A stretch of 35,249 nucleotides of DNA from Opitutia bacterium (GCA_016199925.1 JACQFT010000215.1:1-35249); one strand, 5' to 3'; counted from the first letter of the stretch, positions 22,651-31,475 are shown. Translations and numbers: made by a program. The notes: a model not told the origin generated them from the sequence alone.

Positions 22651-23862
22651 TTGTCCGCCCCGCCCACCATCGCCCTGCTGTTCACGACGTTTCCCAAGTC
22701 GACGGAGACGTTTCTCCAGCGCGAGGTCGCCGCCTTGCAGGCGCGCGGCGTGAACCTGCGGCTGTATTCACTCTGGGGCGGCGGCGGAAATTTCCGCGGA
22801 CTCCCCGTGCGTCCGTTTCCGAAATGGCGGCTGATCCCGCTTTTCCTCTTCGTCATTCCGTGGAATTTTGTCCGCCGCCCGCTTCTCATCGGCGAATTGT
22901 GCAAGGGCGTCTTCACGCGGCGCGCGCCGTCATGGCTGAATTTTTGGGAGAACATGCTCGGGGCCGGATTCGCCGGCAGCTACTACCGCGAGTTCCGGCG
23001 GCATCCACCGACGCTCGTGCATGGGGCCTGGGCCGGCGCGCCCGCGACCGCCGGCTGGCTGCTCTGGCGCATTCTCGGTTTGCCTTACAGCACGGGCGCG
23101 CACGCCTACGATCTCTACGAGCACGGCGGCGACTGGTGGCTGATGGAAAAACTCGCGCACGCGCGCTTCGTGCACACGTCGACCGAGATGGGCCGGCAGC
23201 TCATGGTCGCGCGCGGCGCCGATCCGGAGAAAATCTTCTGCATCCGCCGCGGCCTCGACTCGTTTCCCGCGTGCAAGCCGCTGCGCCCGCACCGCGCGAA
23301 GCTCCGCCTCGTCTGCATCGCACGGCTCGTGGCAAAGAAGGGCCTCGATCATCAGCTGAAAATCTATGCGGCCCTGCGGGCGGCGGGCGTGGCGTTCGAG
23401 GCGCACCCCGTCGGCGACGGTCCGCTGCGCGCGCACCTCGAAGGCGCGGCGCTCGCGCTCGGCGTCACGCACGAGGTGAAATTCCTCGGCCACCTGGCGC
23501 AGCCGGAAGTCTGGCGCCAGCTCGAGTGGGCCGACGTGTTGCTGCACACGGGCGTCGTGGCCGCCAGCGGCGACCGCGACGGTTTGCCCAACGTGATTCC
23601 CGAGGCGATGGCCGCCGGCGTGCTCGTCGTGACGACGCCGACCTCGGCGACGACCGAAGCCGTCGCGCATGAGCGCACCGGGCTCGTCGCCGGAGTCAAC
23701 ACGCCGGACGAGTGGGTCGCGGCGCTGCGCCGGCTCGCGGCCGACGACGAACTCGCGGCACGGCTGCGCACCGCCGCCCGGCGGTGGGTCGAGGAAAATT
23801 ACGACGCGCACAAGAACACCGCGCGGCTGCACGAGTGTTTCATGAAGGTGATCGCACCATGA
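22651..23862 (+). CDS. Glycosyltransferase family 4
   Basis: The protein (about 403 residues) is a GT-B glycosyltransferase. IALLFTTFPKSTETFLQREVAALQ is the usual start of GT4 enzymes of the colanic-acid/exopolysaccharide type. The acceptor half includes TGAHAYDLYEHGGDWW. The donor half has CIARLVAKKGLDHQLK, a GDGPLRAHLE motif, and DGLPNVIPEAMAAGVLVVTTPTS with the E-x7-E type acid. The start is uncertain: TTG at 22651 is proposed because family similarity begins just after it and the upstream frame is repeat sequence. A ribosome site is not evident. The stop overlaps the next glycosyltransferase start as ATGA, so translation is coupled. Confidence 0.9.
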   Translation: MSAPPTIALLFTTFPKSTETFLQREVAALQARGVNLRLYSLWGGGGNFRGLPVRPFPKWRLIPLFLFVIPWNFVRRPLLIGELCKGVFTRRAPSWLNFWENMLGAGFAGSYYREFRRHPPTLVHGAWAGAPATAGWLLWRILGLPYSTGAHAYDLYEHGGDWWLMEKLAHARFVHTSTEMGRQLMVARGADPEKIFCIRRGLDSFPACKPLRPHRAKLRLVCIARLVAKKGLDHQLKIYAALRAAGVAFEAHPVGDGPLRAHLEGAALALGVTHEVKFLGHLAQPEVWRQLEWADVLLHTGVVAASGDRDGLPNVIPEAMAAGVLVVTTPTSATTEAVAHERTGLVAGVNTPDEWVAALRRLAADDELAARLRTAARRWVEENYDAHKNTARLHECFMKVIAP

Positions 23863-24911
23863 TTTACTACGACGTCACGAAGATGGGCAAAGCCAGGCAG
23901 CGCTCGGGGCTGACGCGCGTCAGCTCGCGCATCGGCGAAGAGCTGGGTTCGTTGCTGACGCATGTTTGCTGGGACGCGAAGACCGGCGGTTTTACGACCG
24001 AGAAGGGCGGAGCGCCGGTGAAGTTTCAACCGCACGACTGGCTGCTGACCGTGGAGTTGTTCAGCGAAGCGGAGCGGCCGGGTTTCTGGAAATTTCTCCG
24101 CCAGCCGCCGTGCCGGCTCGCGGCGATCTTTCCCGATGCGATCCCGCTCCAGTTGCCGCATCTCACCTGGCCGCACAGCGTGCAGCGCCATCCGGAATAT
24201 ATGAAAATGCTCGCGTCGTTCGACCGCGTGTGGGGCATCTCGGAGACGGTGCGGCGCGACCTCACGGAGTTCTGGCGTTGGCAGGGCGTGGCCGTGCGCG
24301 CGGCGACCGAGGTGATCGAACTGGGCGCCGATTTCGACGGCAGCAACCGGGTGCATCGCGATCCGATCCTCGGTCGCGCCCGACCGGCGTTCCTCGCCGT
24401 CGGCATCGTCGAGCCGCGCAAGAACCAGGAATTCCTCCTCGATGTCTGCGAGGCGCTGTGGGCGGAGGGCGCGAAGTTCAAACTCGATATCGTCGGCCGC
24501 GTGAACCCCCATTTCGGACGCCCCACGGTGCGGCGGATGCACGCGCTCGCGAAACGGAATCTGGAGTTCGCCTACCACGAAGCCGCGGGCGACCGCGCGC
24601 TGCTGAAGCTCTACTCGGAGGCGCGCGCCGTGCTGTGTCCGACGCTGGCCGAGGGCTGCGGGCTCCCGCTGCTCGAGGCGCTGTGGCGCGGCGTGCCGGC
24701 GGTGGCGAGCGACTTGCCCGTGCTGCGCGAGAACGCGGAGGGCGGCGGCTGCCTGCTGGCAACGGTCAACGACGCGGCCGACTGGCGCGCAAAACTGCTG
24801 GCCGTGCTGACCGATCGCGACCTCGTGCTGCGCCTGCAGCGCGAGGCGATGGCGCGTCCGCTGCCGAAGTGGGCGGGCACCGCCCGGACGCTGCGCGCCG
24901 CGCTGGCGTGA
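23859..24911 (+). CDS. Glycosyltransferase family 4
   Basis: The 350-residue GT-B protein starts MIYYDVTKMGKARQRSGLTRVSSR from an ATG that overlaps the preceding stop (23859-23862). The motif GISETVRRDLTEFW lies in the middle; the donor half has AVGIVEPRKNQEFLLDVCEALW, VLCPTLAEGCGLPLLEALWRGVPAV and PVLREN, with the family E-x7-E pair. It is related to the 26266 gene, which shares the ISET, RKN and EG-GLP motifs, so the two may be distant duplicates. It is probably cotranscribed with the 22651 gene and acts on the same glycan. The sugar cannot be inferred. Confidence 0.92.
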   Translation: MIYYDVTKMGKARQRSGLTRVSSRIGEELGSLLTHVCWDAKTGGFTTEKGGAPVKFQPHDWLLTVELFSEAERPGFWKFLRQPPCRLAAIFPDAIPLQLPHLTWPHSVQRHPEYMKMLASFDRVWGISETVRRDLTEFWRWQGVAVRAATEVIELGADFDGSNRVHRDPILGRARPAFLAVGIVEPRKNQEFLLDVCEALWAEGAKFKLDIVGRVNPHFGRPTVRRMHALAKRNLEFAYHEAAGDRALLKLYSEARAVLCPTLAEGCGLPLLEALWRGVPAVASDLPVLRENAEGGGCLLATVNDAADWRAKLLAVLTDRDLVLRLQREAMARPLPKWAGTARTLRAALA

Positions 24912-24919
24912 GTCTTATT

Positions 24920-24973
24920 GGTAGGGCGAACCCGCTGGGTGAGCCGCGGCTCGGCGGGGACGCCTCGCCTACC
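24920..24973. repeat. Hairpin element with GGTAGGGCGA / TCGCCTACC arms
   Basis: The outer arms pair with one bulged G. Inside are three small hairpins: ACCC-GCT-GGGT, GAGCC-GC-GGCTC and GGCG-GGGA-CGCC. The element fills the gap between convergent genes (stops at 24911 and 25005). It has the same outer-stem-plus-hairpins plan as the 15876 and 22482 elements. Confidence 0.75.
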
Positions 24974-25004
24974 TCAAGGCATTGCCCAAGGGAAACTCAA
25001 GTCC

Positions 25005-26201
25005 TCAGAGCTGCTTCACCGCGTAGGACATCGCGGCGTGGATCTTCTCGAGATCCTCCTCGCTGTGCTGCGCCGACATGGCGGTGCGGATGAGGTCCTT
25101 GCCCGGCGGCACGGCCGGCGCGATCGACATGACGGTGAAAACGTTTTTCTCCAGCAGCGCCTGCCAGAAACGATAGACGAGCTCCTTCGAGCCGAGGACG
25201 ACCGGCACCGCCGGGGTCTCGCTCTCCCACGTGTCGAGGCCGAGGCCCTTGAGCATCTCGCGGTAGCGCCGGGTGTTTTTCCAGAGCCGCTCGAGGTGCT
25301 GCGGCTCGCTCTGCATGGCGTCGAGCGCGGCGGATGCGGTGGCGGCCTGACTCGGGCTGACCGCGGCGCTGAAAATCGTCTGCTTGGAATTCGTGCGCAG
25401 GTATTCGATGAGGTCGCGCGAGCCGGCGACGAACCCGCCCGTGCTGGCGAGAGTTTTCGAGAGGCTGCCGCAGATGAGGTCGACCTTGTCGTTCATCTTG
25501 AAGTGATCGACGGTGCCGCGGCCCTGCCGGCCGAGCACGCCGAAGCCGTGCGCGTCGTCGAGCACGGTGAAGCAGCCGGCCTCTTCGCCGATCTGCGCGA
25601 TTTCGGGCAGGCGGCAGATGTGGCCTTCCATCGAATAGACGCCCTCGACGAGGAGCATCTTCGCCTGCTGGTGCCCGAAGCCCTTCAGCACCTGGCGCAG
25701 GTCCTCGGGATTGTTGTGGCTGAAGCGCTCGACCGTCGCCATCGAGAGGCGGATGCCGTCCCAGAGGCAGGAGTGGATGTTCTTGTCGGCGAGGATCACG
25801 TCGCCCTTCTGGGCGAACGTCGCGACGGCGGAGCAGCAGGAAATGTAGCCGGCGACGCTGATGTGGCACGCCTCGCGGCCGAGGAACGCCGCGAGTTTTT
25901 CCTCGATGGCGAGGTGGTAAACGCGCGAGCCGTTGGAGGGGCGGGCGCCCGTCGTGCTCGTGCCCCAGGTCTTGGCGGCGACCCCGCAGGCTTCGATGAC
26001 TTTCGGATGGAACGAGAGCCCGAGGTAGTCGTTGCTCGAGAGCATGACCATGTCGCGTCCCTGGAGCCGGATCTTGGTGCCCTGTTGCGCTTCGATGGCG
26101 TGGTAGTAGGGCTTGTATTTGAGGCGCATCTTCGTCGCGTAGTCGTCCTGTGCGCGTTCGATGATCGCTTTTTTGGTCTTGGTAAAGAGGGACAGGGCCA
26201 T
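25005..26201 (-). CDS. Alpha-oxoamine synthase (serine palmitoyltransferase / KBL / BioF family)
   Basis: The 398-residue PLP enzyme condenses an amino acid with an acyl thioester and releases CO2. Key residues are present: His143 in ADKNIHSCLWDGIRLS (stacks on PLP), Asp215 and His218 in LDDAHGFGVLG, and the PLP lysine Lys249 in GSLSKTLASTGGFV. The N-terminal extension (MALSLFTKTKKAI) and RPSNGSRVYHLAIEEKLA fit the serine palmitoyltransferase and aminoketobutyrate ligase branches better than BioF, but a sure choice needs alignment. No biotin genes are adjacent. A dedicated ACP, ketosynthase and SDR lie 5-8 kb away, which favours a sphingolipid-like role. The start ATG at 26201 is clear. Confidence 0.9.
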   Translation of the reverse strand: MALSLFTKTKKAIIERAQDDYATKMRLKYKPYYHAIEAQQGTKIRLQGRDMVMLSSNDYLGLSFHPKVIEACGVAAKTWGTSTTGARPSNGSRVYHLAIEEKLAAFLGREACHISVAGYISCCSAVATFAQKGDVILADKNIHSCLWDGIRLSMATVERFSHNNPEDLRQVLKGFGHQQAKMLLVEGVYSMEGHICRLPEIAQIGEEAGCFTVLDDAHGFGVLGRQGRGTVDHFKMNDKVDLICGSLSKTLASTGGFVAGSRDLIEYLRTNSKQTIFSAAVSPSQAATASAALDAMQSEPQHLERLWKNTRRYREMLKGLGLDTWESETPAVPVVLGSKELVYRFWQALLEKNVFTVMSIAPAVPPGKDLIRTAMSAQHSEEDLEKIHAAMSYAVKQL

Positions 26202-26265
26202 GGAAATTTTGCTGGGCGAATAGACGGAAGAACGCAGGGCATAGCAACCGCAAAGCCCGCCGCAC

Positions 26266-27459
26266 TCAGCTGCGGCGCGGCAGCTTGCTCATCCACCCGG
26301 TCAGATCGGCGGCGTAGTCGCGCCAGGTGCGGAACGGTCGGGCGCGCGCCGCCGCCGCGAGCGCGGCCAACTCGGCGGGGTTCTCCAGCAGCCGCCGGAT
26401 CGCCGCGGCGAGACTGGGCGCGTCGACGCGGTCGAGCGCGACGCAGCCGCCAAGGCTGCCGCACTTGTCGCCGCCGCCGCGGGCCGCCTCGCCGAGCGCG
26501 CCGTGCGCCGAGCAGACGCAGGGTTTGCCGTAGCCGAGACTCTCGAAGACGGGTAGCCCGAAACCCTCGGTCAGCGACGGATAAACGGTGAACGCGCACC
26601 GGCCGTAGGCGGCGTGGAGCTCGGCCTCGGGCACCGAGCCGACGTAGAACAGCGGAAGCCCGGCGCGCCGGAGTGCGGCGATTTTGGCCAAGGCCGGCGC
26701 GGCAGTGTCGGCGCGCGCGAGTCCGATGAGTTCCAGCTCAAAGGCGAGCCCCTCCGCCCAAAGTTTTTCGCACGCCTCGAGCAACGCGAGGTGGTTCTTG
26801 CGCCCCTCGACGGTGCTGACACAGAGCAGCCGCGGCGGCCGCAGCCCGGGGGAAGTGTCGCTTATTATATGACACTTGGCCAAACCGAGCGGGAGCGCGC
26901 GCACGACGGGCGGGGCGGCGACCCCGAGCCAGCGCCAGTAGGCGCGGAGGATTTCGGCGGAGGTCTCGGAGATCGCGGCAACGCCGTCGAACGCGAGCAG
27001 TTCGCGCAAGTAGGCGGGGAAGCGCGCGACGGTGGCGGGCGGCGTGAGCTCCGGGTATTGGAGCGCGATGGCATCGCAGAAAATCGCGACGCGCGGACCG
27101 CGCACGCGGGCGAAAATCGCGGGCAGATTCGCGGCGACTTTGGGGGAGAAGATTTCCGGGCAGACGAAGCCGGTCGCCGCGGGCAGGGCCGGGACGAAGC
27201 CGAGCAGCCGCCGGGTGTGCGAGGCGAGGCGTTGGCGCAGCGACCACTTGGAGCCGCGCGATTTCGTCGCGGGTTGGTCGGGACGCAGATGGTCGAGTTC
27301 GCCAGCGTTGAGTGTCCGCCACGCGCGGAGGCCGGGATCGTAGCAGACGCCGGCGGTGGGCTGAGTGAGCGCCAGCTCGGCGAACAGCGAACGCGTCACG
27401 CGCTGGATGCCGGTCTGCGCGCGGGTGTGGCTGGTGTGGCTGGCGTCGAGGAGGAGCAC
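26266..27459 (-). CDS. Glycosyltransferase family 4 with an in-frame palindromic insert
   Basis: The protein (about 397 residues) is a GT-B enzyme: LLDASHTSHTRAQTGIQRVTRS at the N-terminus, VAAISETSAEILRAYW in the middle, VSTVEGRKNHLALLEAC, then YPSLTEGFGLPVFESLGYGKP with the E-x7-E pair. Residues 195-203 (KCHIISDTS), between the two Rossmann domains, are encoded by an AT-rich palindrome (26853-26877) that includes two ATA isoleucine codons, rare in this GC-rich DNA. The insert keeps the frame, so the enzyme may still work. The start is uncertain: GTG at 27459 is proposed; a CTG at 27471 would overlap the upstream stop. It lies directly downstream of the 27468 membrane gene. Confidence 0.9.
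   Translation of the reverse strand: MLLLDASHTSHTRAQTGIQRVTRSLFAELALTQPTAGVCYDPGLRAWRTLNAGELDHLRPDQPATKSRGSKWSLRQRLASHTRRLLGFVPALPAATGFVCPEIFSPKVAANLPAIFARVRGPRVAIFCDAIALQYPELTPPATVARFPAYLRELLAFDGVAAISETSAEILRAYWRWLGVAAPPVVRALPLGLAKCHIISDTSPGLRPPRLLCVSTVEGRKNHLALLEACEKLWAEGLAFELELIGLARADTAAPALAKIAALRRAGLPLFYVGSVPEAELHAAYGRCAFTVYPSLTEGFGLPVFESLGYGKPCVCSAHGALGEAARGGGDKCGSLGGCVALDRVDAPSLAAAIRRLLENPAELAALAAAARARPFRTWRDYAADLTGWMSKLPRRS
26853..26877. repeat. AT-rich palindrome inside a gene (copy B)
   Basis: AAGTGTC (26853-26859) and GACACTT (26871-26877) are perfect arms around CTTATTATAT-like AT-rich sequence. It aligns to the 27-base palindrome at 1990-2016 with only a few differences, including the shared CTTATTA centre. 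It is translated in frame as residues 195-203 of the glycosyltransferase. Confidence 0.8.
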
Positions 27460-27467
27460 GGAGACGC

Positions 27468-29495
27468 TCAGGGCTCGGCCTGATCGAAAGTCATCTGGTG
27501 AACCGCCCACCCGAGCAGGCGCGGGTCGGTCGAGAGGGCGAGGTGCAAAGGGGATTCGGCCTTCGGGAAGGAGAGCACCACCGTGATGACCGGCCGCAGG
27601 TTCCAGACTTCGGCGGGGATGCGGGCCGTGAGGGTCTGGAGACGGTCAAGGTCGAACGCCGCGATTTTGCGGCCGTTGACGGTGAGCGCCATCGGCTGAC
27701 TGCGGATGCGGCCGGTCGCGACGAACGGTTCGGCTTTGAGGGAGAAAAGAATATCGCGGGCCGTGCGGGGAGCGCTGAATTGCAAGGCCGCGTCGGGCAG
27801 GTTCGTCCACGAAAAATCGCCGTCGGGGGTATTGAAACCGAAGAGGGAGAAATCCTCGAGATTGCCTCCGCGGCTGCAGTCGATGACGAAATGGGCGGGA
27901 TTCAGAGGGACGGGGTCGAAATACACGTTGAAGTCTTTGGCCAACGCGACGGAGCGCCCGGGAAGCTGGCGGTGGGAGAAGCGCCAGACGGACATGCCTT
28001 GGAGGCCGAAGTCGGGCGGGGCCGGTCGAAACGTGCGGTAGCGGCCAAACATGAAGCTCCAGTTGCCGTCAACGCGGTAGCTCCCGCCCGCGCGTTTCAA
28101 GGCCAGGGCCGTCCGGGCGACATCGCCCCAATCGTCGTGGCTGAACACGAGGTATTTTGTCGCGTTTGGCTGCGGGTCGGCCCGAAGCGCGGCCTGGGTG
28201 GCCTCGACCCAGGAGGAGTCGGCGCTGACGGCGGAATCGGGAGTGCGGTTGCCGTGCCAGAGGGCGGCCGCCCCTCCGGCGCAAAGGATGGCGCCGATCG
28301 GCAGCACCCCGCGCTCGGGGAGCAGCCGGGCGACGGCCGCAGCGACGAGCATCAACAGGGCGAAGACCAGCGCGTAGTAGAAATGTCCGTTGAACTCGAA
28401 CATGGGCCCGGTCTGGATGACGCCCCACGGGATCGTGATGGCGAGGCCGACGGCGGTGAGAGTCGCCAGGGCGAAGAGGAAGCGGCACTCCGGCCGGGAG
28501 CGCTCCTCCGATCTCAACCGGATCAGGGTGAAGACGACCAGCGCCACCGCCGCCAGCCAAGCCGGATACCAGGCGGCGCGAGTCCAGATGAAACCCGGGT
28601 GGCCCGGACCCAATGCGGGCAGGAATTGGTCCTGATGATGGAAATACGCGAAGAAACTGAGCAGGTAGGCCAGCGACTGCGTCAACGATTTGGGCGGTTC
28701 GTTCCCGGCGTGGAGGAACCGCACGATGGAGACGAGATTGCTGGCGGCGCCCGACGCGAGGTCGATCCCCAAAGGCAGCACGAAAAGGACGAGGCAAAGC
28801 CCGGCGAGCAAATGGGCCGCGCGATGCTGCCGGACCAGTTCCCGCACGGTTTGCCCGGGCAGACGCGACCGCGCCAGGAACAGGCCGTAGGCCAGCGGGA
28901 AAAGGAGCAGCACAAACAAAGCCTGGGCGACGTGGCCATGCACAAGGAAACAGGCGCTGAGCACGGTCAGCGGCAGGTGCCGCGCCCGCCCGGCCGCCGT
29001 CGAGGCGCCGGCCACGAGAAAACACAGGAACGGCATCACGAGGACGTGGGGCGGCCAGATGCTGATGAAGGCGTTGCCGGCCAGTCCGAAGTGGGCGCCG
29101 CCGAGCAGCAGGACGAGCGGCAGGAACCAGCGGTAGCGGATCCATCCGCCGGCGACGACGATCGCCGCGGTGAAAAAAAACGCCTGCAGGAGGACGCCGG
29201 TGAGCGCGTGCGCGTTGTGCGGCGAAGGCACGATCTGCAGCCAGTCGAGAAAGAAAAACTCACCGAGGGCGTAGGCGTAGAAAAAAGCCGGACCCGGGTG
29301 GTTGAAATGGAACCGGGAGTAGTTGCCGTAAACTTCGTTGAAGTGCCGGGCGCGGTCGATCTGGAGGGCGTTGACGGCAAAGTCGCCGTTCTCGTGCCAC
29401 GGCGTGTCGAAGAGAAAGGCGTGGTTGGCCGCCAGCATGAGTGCAAGGACTCCGAGGAAGATCAGCTTGGCGGGATGGGCAAGGAGGCCTTTCAC
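27468..29495 (-). CDS. Large multi-pass membrane protein (GT39/ArnT-like) with C-terminal beta domain
   Basis: The 675-residue protein has a first helix (LIFLGVLALMLAANHAFL), then a loop with ENGDFAVNALQID, where GT39-type enzymes keep a catalytic acid, and about ten further membrane segments to residue 425. The last 230 residues are soluble and beta-rich, ending with ESPLHLALSTDPRLLGWAVHQM, a jelly-roll-like domain seen after such membrane parts in other bacteria. It would transfer sugar from a lipid carrier on the periplasmic side. The GTG start at 29495 is the first codon of a fitting N-terminus. The downstream glycosyltransferase start overlaps or nearly touches its stop (27468), so they are one operon. 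The substrate is unknown. Confidence 0.82.
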   Translation of the reverse strand: MKGLLAHPAKLIFLGVLALMLAANHAFLFDTPWHENGDFAVNALQIDRARHFNEVYGNYSRFHFNHPGPAFFYAYALGEFFFLDWLQIVPSPHNAHALTGVLLQAFFFTAAIVVAGGWIRYRWFLPLVLLLGGAHFGLAGNAFISIWPPHVLVMPFLCFLVAGASTAAGRARHLPLTVLSACFLVHGHVAQALFVLLLFPLAYGLFLARSRLPGQTVRELVRQHRAAHLLAGLCLVLFVLPLGIDLASGAASNLVSIVRFLHAGNEPPKSLTQSLAYLLSFFAYFHHQDQFLPALGPGHPGFIWTRAAWYPAWLAAVALVVFTLIRLRSEERSRPECRFLFALATLTAVGLAITIPWGVIQTGPMFEFNGHFYYALVFALLMLVAAAVARLLPERGVLPIGAILCAGGAAALWHGNRTPDSAVSADSSWVEATQAALRADPQPNATKYLVFSHDDWGDVARTALALKRAGGSYRVDGNWSFMFGRYRTFRPAPPDFGLQGMSVWRFSHRQLPGRSVALAKDFNVYFDPVPLNPAHFVIDCSRGGNLEDFSLFGFNTPDGDFSWTNLPDAALQFSAPRTARDILFSLKAEPFVATGRIRSQPMALTVNGRKIAAFDLDRLQTLTARIPAEVWNLRPVITVVLSFPKAESPLHLALSTDPRLLGWAVHQMTFDQAEP

Positions 29496-29576
29496 AAATT
29501 TTCGGCTACTAGAATTTGCGCGGACCGGTTAGGCGAGAAAATTTGCCGCCGCGGCCGGGCTTGCGCGCGGAGACCG

Positions 29577-31064
29577 TCACCGTGCGCTCAGCTCCAATAC
29601 CGGCAGACCGTTCCAGATAAAATCGAAGCGGGCGATTTCGCGGGCCTGAAAGCGCCGCTCGATTTCCAGGATCACCGGATGCGTCGCGTTCCATGGCTCG
29701 GGTATCAGATAGACCCGGCGCCCTTGCGCCAGGGCCTGGCCGATGAGATCGGGTGCCGTCGCCTCGATGGGCACGAACGGAATCTGGCCCGAATAGAGCC
29801 GGAACGTGCTGGTGAGTTCGACGCTGCCGACCAGACTGCCAGGCGGGGCTATCAAGCCCACGCGGCGGACGACTTCGTAGTAAATGGAACCGGTGTCGCG
29901 TTGCCAAAGGTCGTTTTGCGACCGGCCGTAGTGAACATAATACAGCGGCAGACTGAAGACCGCGATCCCCAGCGCCATCCGCGCGAGCCCGGCCCGGGCG
30001 CCCGGCCACCAGCGTTCAAACCACCGCCCGGCCGTCTCGAATCCTCCGGCGGCGAGGAGGAAAACCGCTCCGAGGCCCGGGAGGATGAACCGCGCCCACC
30101 ACCACCGATCGATACCGCCGCCCGCCCAGAAGGAGTAGAAGACGACGAGGGTGCCCGGCCAGAGCGCGAGGAAGAGTTTTTCCCGGGTCCACGGAACCAG
30201 CCCGCAGACGGCGAGCGCCGCGATCAGCGGGCTGAGAATCGCCACGCCGGCCGTGAGGTAGAAGGCGAAGTGAGCGGGAAAAAACTCCGGCCGCAGATTT
30301 CCCCAAACGTCGCCGTAGCCCGTGCGCCACGGCGCGCCGTAGAGGTGCGAGTTATACCAGCCGTAGAGGGCGCACGGGGCCGCCAGGTGCAGGGCCAGGA
30401 GGAGGGTGCGGCGATCCGGCCGGAGCACGAGCGCGAACGGGGCGAAAAACAGAAGATTCGTCGGGCGCACCGCGATGCTCAGTCCGAAAATCCATGCGGC
30501 GGCCGCGACGTGGCCCCGCCGGTAGCTCAGCAACCCGCCCATCAGCGTGGTCGCGGCGACCAGGTCGCTCATCATCAGGGTGCTTCCATAGACCGTCAGC
30601 GGCATGAATGCCCAGGCGAGCGTGAACAACCAGGTGGTGCCTTCGCGGACCCGGTCGCGGAGCAAGGCGAAAAGCACCAGGCAGGAGACGACGCCGAGAA
30701 ACGGGGTGACCCACATCGGGGCGCGCACCAACTGTCCGAGCGCGACCAAGAGAGGAAACCCGGGCGGATAGTTCGGCACCGCGTGCAGACCGCCGCCGGC
30801 GAGGGAGAACCCCAACGGGACGAGCGCCGCCCGCGCGGAGCCCGACCACTCGACGGGCAGAAACAGCCTGCCTTCGCTGAAAAGCTTGCCGAGTTGGTAG
30901 TAGCCATACGAATCCACTCCCCAGACGTAGCGTTGGCGAAACGAGCCGTAGATGAGAAACAGCGCCAGGCAGGCGGCGAGCACGAGATTCTCCCGCAACC
31001 GGCCGGTCGGCAGCATGGAGCGAATCAGGGAGCGGGCGGGCGCGGGTCCGGGCGGGTGGTTCAT
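29577..31064 (-). CDS. Multi-pass membrane glycosyltransferase-like protein (GT39/ArnT-like)
   Basis: The 495-residue protein has about ten to twelve membrane segments. The first is LVLAACLALFLIYGSF. RQRYVWGVDSYGYYQLGKLFSEG after it contains the Asp-rich loop of polyprenyl-phosphate-sugar transferases (GVDSYGYY). The YPPGFPLLVALGQL segment and WWWARFILPGLGAVFLL are typical of this fold. The C-terminus (about 415-495) is soluble. The ATG at 31064 is used; an internal ATG 16 codons later is possible. It is 81 bases upstream of the 27468 gene on the same strand. Both may act on one glycan, with the cytoplasmic GT4 enzymes. Confidence 0.82.
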   Translation of the reverse strand: MNHPPGPAPARSLIRSMLPTGRLRENLVLAACLALFLIYGSFRQRYVWGVDSYGYYQLGKLFSEGRLFLPVEWSGSARAALVPLGFSLAGGGLHAVPNYPPGFPLLVALGQLVRAPMWVTPFLGVVSCLVLFALLRDRVREGTTWLFTLAWAFMPLTVYGSTLMMSDLVAATTLMGGLLSYRRGHVAAAAWIFGLSIAVRPTNLLFFAPFALVLRPDRRTLLLALHLAAPCALYGWYNSHLYGAPWRTGYGDVWGNLRPEFFPAHFAFYLTAGVAILSPLIAALAVCGLVPWTREKLFLALWPGTLVVFYSFWAGGGIDRWWWARFILPGLGAVFLLAAGGFETAGRWFERWWPGARAGLARMALGIAVFSLPLYYVHYGRSQNDLWQRDTGSIYYEVVRRVGLIAPPGSLVGSVELTSTFRLYSGQIPFVPIEATAPDLIGQALAQGRRVYLIPEPWNATHPVILEIERRFQAREIARFDFIWNGLPVLELSAR

Positions 31065-31475
31065 TCAGCGGTCGAGTGACAGTTCGAAAGGAGGGAGGGA
31101 AGCTCATGGGTCCGCGTGGATTTGGTCTCCGGCAGGGCCGACGATCCGGTGAGCTTGGCTGCACGGGTTTCTCCCGCACAACCCCAAAATCTCCAGTCGC
31201 CGGGGCGTCGCCGCGGATTTCCGGTGGCGCCGCCTGGCGAGCTGGCGCCGATCCGCGGCCGTTGGCGTTCAGTTTGCAGAATCTGCGCATCGACGCGCTG
31301 CGGTTGCAGCGCTGAGGCGTCATTCACTTCCTGTGCGCCCGATACCCCGGAGTTCGCGCCGGCTTGGTCGGACGGTGGGAGCGGGCTGGCACACGACGGT
31401 CGCGACCAAGGTCGCGCCCACAAATTCCGAGAACAGCCGGCTGGACCCAATGCCCCGGGGCTTGCCCGAGGGGCC
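31065..31475. other. 411-base gap with hairpins, no gene seen
   Basis: The gap lies downstream of the methyltransferase and upstream of the 29577 gene. It holds a stem CCGCGGAT (31211-31218) / ATCCGCGG (31251-31258) with inner GGCGCC pairs, a GCGCTGC-GGTT-GCAGCGC hairpin (31295-31312) and a REP-like element (31375-31422). Terminator and promoter functions must be somewhere here, but I cannot place a promoter. Confidence 0.65.
31375..31422. repeat. REP-like element related to 22482-22542
   Basis: The outer arm GTGGGAGCG (31375-31383) faces CGCGCCCACA (31413-31422), with one mismatch. The inner hairpin GCGACC-AA-GGTCGC (31402-31415) is identical to that at 22522-22535. The surrounding text CCGGCTTGGTCGG (31350 region) also occurs near 15851. 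Confidence 0.75.

Noticed and set aside
27498-31079. Very long plus-strand open frame (about 1193 codons)
   Set aside because: It lies opposite two clear membrane proteins and has the charged, low-complexity look of an antisense shadow.
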